From contig NC_135715.1 of assembly GCF_964656455.1 (NCBI RefSeq), forward strand, positions 147,181,935-147,245,934: DNA of 64,000 bases. Reading direction: 5' to 3'. Each line of letters starts with the position of its first letter. Positions within the stretch are counted from its first letter, which is position 1. A model generated the notes under the pieces. That model searched no databases. It saw only the letters and a list, made by a program, of their open reading frames with translations, and was not told the DNA's origin. The translations under genes were made by a program, and so were the position numbers. Source of the stretch: Halichoerus grypus. Taxonomy: Eukaryota; Chordata; Mammalia; Carnivora; Phocidae. Shown here one piece after another: positions 58,484-64,000 of the stretch.

Positions 58484-58645
58484 TTTCAAAGCGTGATCAT
58501 GAACCACCTGTATCAAATGCCCTGTAGTGTTTGCTAAAATGCCGGTTCTGGGGTCCACCTCCCACACCTGCTGAATCTGAAGTTCAACAAGCTAGCTTAC
58601 CGGGAGAGTCTGGAGCACTCTCCAGACTGCAGAGCTTGAGACCCT
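58484..58645. repeat. probable hAT-Charlie (MER20-like) DNA transposon fragment
   Basis: 'caaagcgtgatcatgaacc', 'gttctggggtccacctccc', 'acacctgctgaatctgaag' and 'gagcttgagaccc' follow the pattern of the small non-autonomous element with 'GTTTGAGAACCACTG' ends. A 9-bp hairpin AGTCTGGAG/CTCCAGACT lies at 58607-58628. Confidence 0.5.
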
Positions 58646-58668
58646 TTTGTTTAAACTACTTTTTGGTT

Positions 58669-58875
58669 GGGCGCCTGGGTGGCTCAGTTGGTTAAGCGAC
58701 TGCCTTCGGCTCAGGTCATGATCCTGGAGTCCCTGGATCGAGTCCCGCATCGGGCTCCCTGCTCGGCAGGGAGTCTGCTTCTCCCTCTGACCCTCCCGAC
58801 CCTCCCCCCTCTCATGTGCTCTCTCTCTCAGTCTCTCTCTCTCAAATAAATAAATAAAATCTTTAAAAAAAAAAA
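58669..58875 (+). mobile_element. CAN-SINE, young
   Basis: Near-consensus copy with a small internal duplication GACCCTCCCGACCCTCCC. The 16-bp TSD AAACTACTTTTTGGTT (58653-58668) matches AAACTACTTTTCGGTT (58876-58891) with one mismatch. Confidence 0.97.
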
Positions 58876-58891
58876 AAACTACTTTTCGGTT

Positions 58892-60139
58892 AAGGTGTCC
58901 CATCACCCAGAAGACCTTTCCTGTGTGACTCATGTCCAGGATGGCAGGATGGGGAAAGGATAAGCAAAGTTGCAGTGGCCTGAAACAGCACAACATAGAG
59001 AACTACAGGACGTTCAGCAGCAGGCCTATGGGTGATGCTGCGAAGAGTAAACTGAGAAGCACAGGTCTTAGAGAAGTAGCTAAGGGCTATCCCATGGAAG
59101 GCCTTTCATTCCACAATGGGGACTTTGGACTTCATCGTAACAGCAGTGAAAAATGATTGAAGAGTCCAAAGCCAAAGAGTGACAACCAATATTTTTTTTA
59201 AAAAACCAACTCAACCTTCCTCTTCCTTGTGTAAACTTTAAGAACTCATTGAACAGAATAAAAACATTTTAAATAAAATTATATGGCCTTTTTTCTCAGA
59301 ATAATTAATAGCTTGCATGTTTTATCCATATGGAACATGCTCTCCTGTATTAAAAGCAAAAAGAAACAAAAGAAAAAACACAAGTTCTAAGTCTTTCATT
59401 CCTAAATAATAATCTTCCTTTAAGCAATGATTCCTGTCCTGATAGAACTTCTTCATGGGATTCCTTTATCCTAATCAGTACCACCAATCCCATTGTTACT
59501 CCCCACTCTGCTCACTCCTTAAAGTTTTTACAGCTTTGACCCATCAACGACCTCAAAAAAAAAAAAAAAAACCTTCGATGGACATTCTTATCCCTCCACT
59601 CCTAGCATTTAAACTTTCCAAAAAGGCTTTATAAAAATGCTAAGAGAAAAACAAAAAGGATGCAATGAATCACCAAAAGCATAAGAAAATCTCAGCTTAC
59701 AAAATATGTCCTAAAACTCTCTTAAATGTGGAAACAATACATATAAATTTACTCCAAAATTCAAAACCTAAATAACTTCACAAGAATTATTACATACATA
59801 CCTAACAATAAGTAGAGAATTACAGAGTCATATTGTGATGTGCTTTGTGGCAGCCAGCTAACTTCACTTACCAGATAATTTACTTGGTTGCAGCTCTCCT
59901 GTTTTGCAGCACCTTAAATTCAAATCTATGCCTCAGCAACACTGCAAATGATCACCTCAGGGGGATATATGTGGAAAAGTTGCAAACAGAGGAACCTTAA
60001 AATATGGAAATGCATGAATATCTACTAACCTTTTTCCTTAAGGAACACATATTTCTTTCCAATACATTATATAAATGCAAATATTTTCATCCTGACTCCC
60101 TGAACATTCTAAGATCATGGTAAACATTAGCACCTGGAA
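58892..60139. other. mostly unassigned DNA
   Basis: At 59085-59165 'ggactttggacttcatcgta' and 'gaagagtccaaagccaaagag' resemble the unassigned ancient repeat also seen at 15455 and 46017. The rest is featureless; A17 run at 59555. The 74-codon frame at 58932 has no domain. Confidence 0.45.
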
Positions 60140-60235
60140 CCACCTAGTCCCTTTGTTCACTAAATCTTTCTCTGATCCCTGAATAGTGATTTATATACAG
60201 TAGACCTTCAATAAATAATCTGTGAATGAATGAAA
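60140..60235 (+). repeat. L2 3' end
   Basis: 'acagtagaccttcaataaat' and 'ctgtgaatgaatgaa' match the L2 terminus (CATAGTAGGTGCTCAATAAATATTTGTTGAATGAATG). Confidence 0.65.
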
Positions 60236-60750
60236 GTCCTTAAATGGACTCTAAACATGATTCTGTTTGAGTGTAATATGTCCATTCAAATTTTCCCATT
60301 TCATAAATAAATGTGAAGCTTTAAGAATCTTGCTGTGTAATTTGAGTACAGCTAGAATAGAGTCCTATGGCAAATAAAAGTTCTGACAATCAATTACTTA
60401 TTCAATCTCATTCATTTGACATCACTACAAAAATTCAGATATGCATCTAATTCCTTTTATTTTATTTTAAAGAAACATTTTGCAAGGTTTTAAAAATAAT
60501 ATCTGATAAAATGTAAAGGTGGTCTCAATAATCCACAAAGGATACCTTTAGTCAAGAAAACAATTATTTGGGAGTTTTACCTGCTGCATCTGTTAAAACA
60601 TGGCTAAATATATTACCTTTAGTTCTACAAGGTTAAAGTTGGAAAAAATAGTTTAAAAGAGTGTCGCATAGATTATAAGGGTGAACACAAATTTAAAATA
60701 TTTAAATTTAAAAGTTTCCCTCGTGTGAAGGGGAAAAAAAACAGAACTTC
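60236..60750. other. unassigned AT-rich DNA
   Basis: No gene or recognised repeat. Confidence 0.5.
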
Positions 60751-60754
60751 TATC

Positions 60755-61330
60755 CTGTCTCCAGCTAGACCTCAAGACCCAACCCTTTTGCCTACCTGCT
60801 TGTACTCACTAACCTCAGTCTCAGCATTTCTCCTTAAGCTCTTCTCTCTAGCTTACCTTTTAACTCAGGCAAATGAAACCTGAAACCGCCCCTTAGGTGA
60901 TGGTGACTTTCCTGATGCGACTTCCCCACCCTTTGAACTTAACCCCTGCCGGCCAACTGCACAGATGGACCACGGAGTGACCTCTGGAATGACGTACCAT
61001 TACCTTTACCTCATTATAATACCAAAATCTCCACCCAGGGAGGGGCCTCAGCCTCATTTACATAACACACAACGTATGCACAGGCTTGTCTCCTTAAGGT
61101 GCATGGGCAACTTTATGCCTGCCTCTACATACGATGACAAGGCCTCCCTATCTAAATATCCATCCTAACCCTAAACAAAAGGTGCCCATTCACCCTCTCT
61201 CAGGCAGTTAGGGCTTTGGAAGCCATTCCCTGTGATCTTATTTGCTGCAAATAAAGTTTTCTTTATGCAACTCACCTGGTGCAGTTTCTCTCACCAAGGA
61301 ATGAACAGACTCCCATTGGTTCGGTTACAC
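60755..61330 (+). repeat. putative ERV LTR (carnivoran type)
   Basis: A GC-richer block in AT-rich surroundings with an LTR-like layout: 'gaaacctgaaaccgcccctt', 'ggtgatggtgactttcctg', 'ccagggaggggcctcagcc', then AATAAAG at 61250 followed by a T-rich stretch and an end at 'ttggttcggttaca'. The start (60755 or about 60868) is uncertain and no TSD was confirmed. Non-coding. Confidence 0.5.
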
Positions 61331-61359
61331 TTCCCCAAGTCTTCCTTACCTTTAGCATT

Positions 61360-61770
61360 CCTTTTAAAAGACCTAAAATTATAAATGTTCTCTCTGTCTC
61401 TGTGAGATATAGATATATATAAATCTTTTTAAAAGTTAAATGAGCCTCAAAAAAAAGTTAAATGAGTTTCTTGACAGTTTTGCACCCCAGGAAGGTCTTT
61501 TTTGGGGGCCTGAGCTGTCCCTTTAAAATGTGCACATTTGGGAGGATGAAGCCCTATCTCTCTGTCTCTGTAGAGTTTAGCCTAGGTGCCTGGTTCCGTA
61601 ACTTCCTGGTTGTCAAGAAGATAAATGCAGTTTCATTCTTCCATGGATAAAGACAATTAACATGTGTGTAATGGATTGTATCCGCCTGGCTATATAAAAA
61701 GTAGTATTTCTTTTCGTCTTTGCAATCTCTTTAGCATATTGCCTGTGATGCACACCATAGTTGGGTTTAA
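61360..61770 (+). repeat. putative ERV LTR, copy A
   Basis: Shares a diverged block with 62640-62830: 'ctctgtgagatatagat.. aaatctttttaaaag .. cttgacagttttgcaccccag .. ggtctttttg' against 'cccctttgagatgtaaatctttctaaagg .. cttgtcagttttatagccca .. acctttct'. A TATA-like CTATATAAAAAG lies near 61691. Confidence 0.45.
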
Positions 61771-62629
61771 TGACTATACAATAATAAAATTGTTTCATTC
61801 TTTTCTATCTACATTTTGTAGAAAAGATTCACTGGGTTGGCAGGAGATTTTACTTTTAATTATATTTTCCCAACAAGATTCAGATATACTAATATTTTTA
61901 AAAATTCATTTTTGTTATAAACTTGGAGAGAAAAAAAAGCTATGTTAAAACAAGAAAAATGAGCAAAACAATCAAACTAAGTCATTGAAATGTCTCTTGT
62001 CTATTAAAAGTGGACTAAATGTGATGTACTTGTCCCAGCAAGAACAAAAATTATAGAACTAATGTGCTATATACTGGGTATTGGGAAGCAGAGTTTGAAA
62101 AGCTCAGAGAATTCAGAGCTTTTGGTCTTAGCTAAATCCATCTGTGTAGGTTAATAAAAGGAAATTCAATAGTCCTCACATCAAAGCAACCTATTTATCT
62201 CAATGACAACTGCAAAGGAATTAAACTACATGCTAATAAAAATATTTAATTGATGAAAATTGAAGCAAAATTTTTCAAAAAAGCAGTAAGGCAAAGGAAA
62301 AACCCTCATCGATTAATATATCAAAACTTCATTGTAGAAGTAGTCTAAAAATTTTTCATTACTAAAAAAGCTCACATAAAGTTATCCACCATTATCGGTA
62401 TTATCAATAATTACCACTTGGTTACATTTTACATGATCTAGTCTAGCACAGGAAGAAAAGTTACTGAAGATCAAAACACACGCATAATGCTTCTTCAATA
62501 CCAAAGTACTGTCTGTGAAATTAGGAACTTCAGATTTATAAGCAAAGGATTCTGATCAAATAAACAGACCAAAAGAGTCTCAATCCCCTCAGCCTAAGCA
62601 ACAGTCTTCTTCCTGACTCTAGGCTCTGG
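61771..62629. other. unassigned AT-rich DNA
   Basis: No gene. The 94-codon frame at 61664-61948 has no domain. Confidence 0.45.
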
Positions 62630-63115
62630 CCTCTCTTTTCTTAGAGCATTTTCTTTAGAAAAACTTGCAGTTGTAAATTATTTCTCTGCCCCTTTGAGAT
62701 GTAAATCTTTCTAAAGGCCTCTTGTCAGTTTTATAGCCCAAGAATACCTTTCTCAAAGACCTGGGAACCAACCTTTTTGAAATGAAATCATCAAGAAAAG
62801 CCGCTATCTCTATCTCGCAGTCTCTAGGAGGGTAAGAGACTAACTTCTTTGGCAAGTACCAATTATAAACACAGATGGCCTAATCACGAGGAAAAAACAT
62901 TTGCAAACTCAGGAAATAACTGAATGTGCTCAGCACAACCCATTGATCAACCTCCCCCACTAGCAGCCTCAAGTACTTTTCCCCTAGCTTATCTCTGTGC
63001 TTAAAACTCCTCCTGCCCTTTGCTTCTGCTGCCATTCCCCACCTGTAATAGACTTGAATAATGTCTTTGCCTGTTCAACTTGGTCCAGTGCAATTTTTGC
63101 TTTGATAAAACCTAT
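62630..63115 (+). repeat. putative ERV LTR, copy B
   Basis: LTR-like order: U3-like block homologous to 61360-61560, then 'cagcctcaagtacttttccc', 'gtgcttaaaactcctcctgcc', 'ctgccattccccacctg' and a 'cttgaataatgtctttgcctg' polyadenylation-like region. Family not assigned. Confidence 0.5.
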
Positions 63116-64000
63116 CCTAAGAATTCTTAGAATCTCTACCAAAAAAAAAAAGGAAGTTTGAAGAGGATAAGAACTATTTAATTATTTATTTTCTTTATGT
63201 TTCAGAAAGAATTTTGTTGATTGTAGAGAGTTAGCATAAATGCATATTCTAGATCATAATATTTATATGTATATGTATATTTTTATGTAAATAAAATATA
63301 CTTAAATATATTGAAAGGGACCAAAATATGCCATCCCAAAATATCCTCTTTGGTGTAAGGATTATTTTGAGCTGAAGGCAATTGAGGAAGAGCAGATGAA
63401 GGAAAAGCTCAAAAAACAGAGCATAAATTTCCCTTCTTTTATAGGAAATTTACATTATAAAGGAAACTTTCATTTGTAAAAGTGTCTCTCCAGCACCAGG
63501 AAGAACAACTCGTAATTTAATTTAATTTAATTTAAACTTTTAATTTAAATCTCAACTTAAAAACATCATTTTTATCTTGTTAAAATCATTTAGCTAATTA
63601 TGTGCTTAATAATTTTTAGTGAGACAGAGCACAAGACTATAAAGAGAGCATATTTAGCCAGAGGAGAATTTTGAGTTAGCTCTGCTCTCTTGCTACAGAG
63701 ACCAAGTATGAGTATGTTGAACAGACTATGCTGATAATGCAGGAGTTTTATTAATATCTCAATGTTCTTCTAGGAGAAGACACAAACCAACAATGTGATT
63801 TTCAAATCACCATTTAACCCATGTAATGAAGAGTTAAGATATCATGTTTCCTATTTGCTAAAGTTTTTAGACCTGTAAACAGTTGTCTGTTTGCCTATTT
63901 GCTTGTTCTTGAGTTAGGCACTGAGCAGTAGGTTGTTGGATGAGGATATTTTATTTAATATTTCAATATGTCAACAAAGAAAAAATGAGCAAAAACCCCA
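63116..64000. other. unassigned AT-rich DNA
   Basis: No gene. Includes a (TTTAA)n run at 63515-63535. The block 63300-63470 ('gggaccaaaatatgccatccc') looks repeat-derived but I cannot name it. Confidence 0.45.

Noticed and set aside
1..64000. CRISPR array, operon, phage or bacterial defence system
   Set aside because: The DNA is mammalian. The only regular repeats are microsatellites and interspersed retroelements.

Overview
The window is non-coding mammalian DNA from a carnivoran. I found no exon, cellular gene or functional RNA gene in 64 kb. The best taxonomic marker is a tRNA-Lys-derived CAN-SINE. It has a GGGCGCCTGGGTGGCTCAG head, a CT-rich body and an AAATAAATAAAATCTTT tail. I count 24 copies plus one tail-only micro-insertion. 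This form is the type found in bears, pinnipeds, mustelids and panda. It differs from the canid form (GGGATCCCTGGGTGGCGCAG) and from the felid form, so I infer an arctoid carnivore. The AT-rich base composition and lack of coding signal suit a gene desert or a very large intron.

Layout: 1-9.8 kb holds scattered SINEs, an L2 trace, an L1 3' end abutting a tRNA-Tyr 5' half, a MIR and a composite L1 3' end (8.03-8.54 kb). 9.8-19 kb holds nested SINEs, antisense L1 pieces, an ERVL gag-pro relic (14.25-15.12 kb) and two MLT1-type LTRs. 20.5-27.7 kb is ancient L1 in both orientations, a same-site SINE pair, an antisense MaLR-type LTR and a 23-bp SINE-tail insertion. 27.7-32.4 kb is an L2 fragment, a MaLR-type LTR and otherwise unassigned AT-rich DNA. 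32,423-39,413 is a full-length but dead L1 with a 12-bp target-site duplication (TSD) and three SINE copies inside it, one of them nested in another. 39.4-46.7 kb holds antisense L1 with a second L1 inside it, an antisense retroviral integrase relic, MIR traces and SINEs. 46,835-53,117 is a second, younger full-length L1 with a 17-bp TSD. 53.1-64 kb is mostly unassigned DNA with two SINEs near 54-55.6 kb and one at 58.7 kb, L2 and MIR traces, and a cluster of LTR-like sequences at 60.7-63.1 kb.

Nothing here works as a pathway. What the window records well is L1-driven retrotransposition. L1 protein acted on its own RNA and on SINE RNA, giving A-tails and 12-18 bp TSDs, several of them perfect. 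The best observations concern the younger L1. It carries about 213 bp of foreign sequence between two A-tails, a classic 3' transduction. It also has a 34-bp exact copy of its own 5' flanking genomic DNA inside ORF1. Other notable items are the tRNA-Tyr half at an L1 5' truncation point, the tail-only SINE insertion, and SINE-in-SINE-in-L1 nesting.

Limits: family names rest on recognising conserved stretches by eye. Subfamily, percent divergence and exact ends of old elements need a repeat-library search. Boundaries of young elements are set by TSDs that I read directly.
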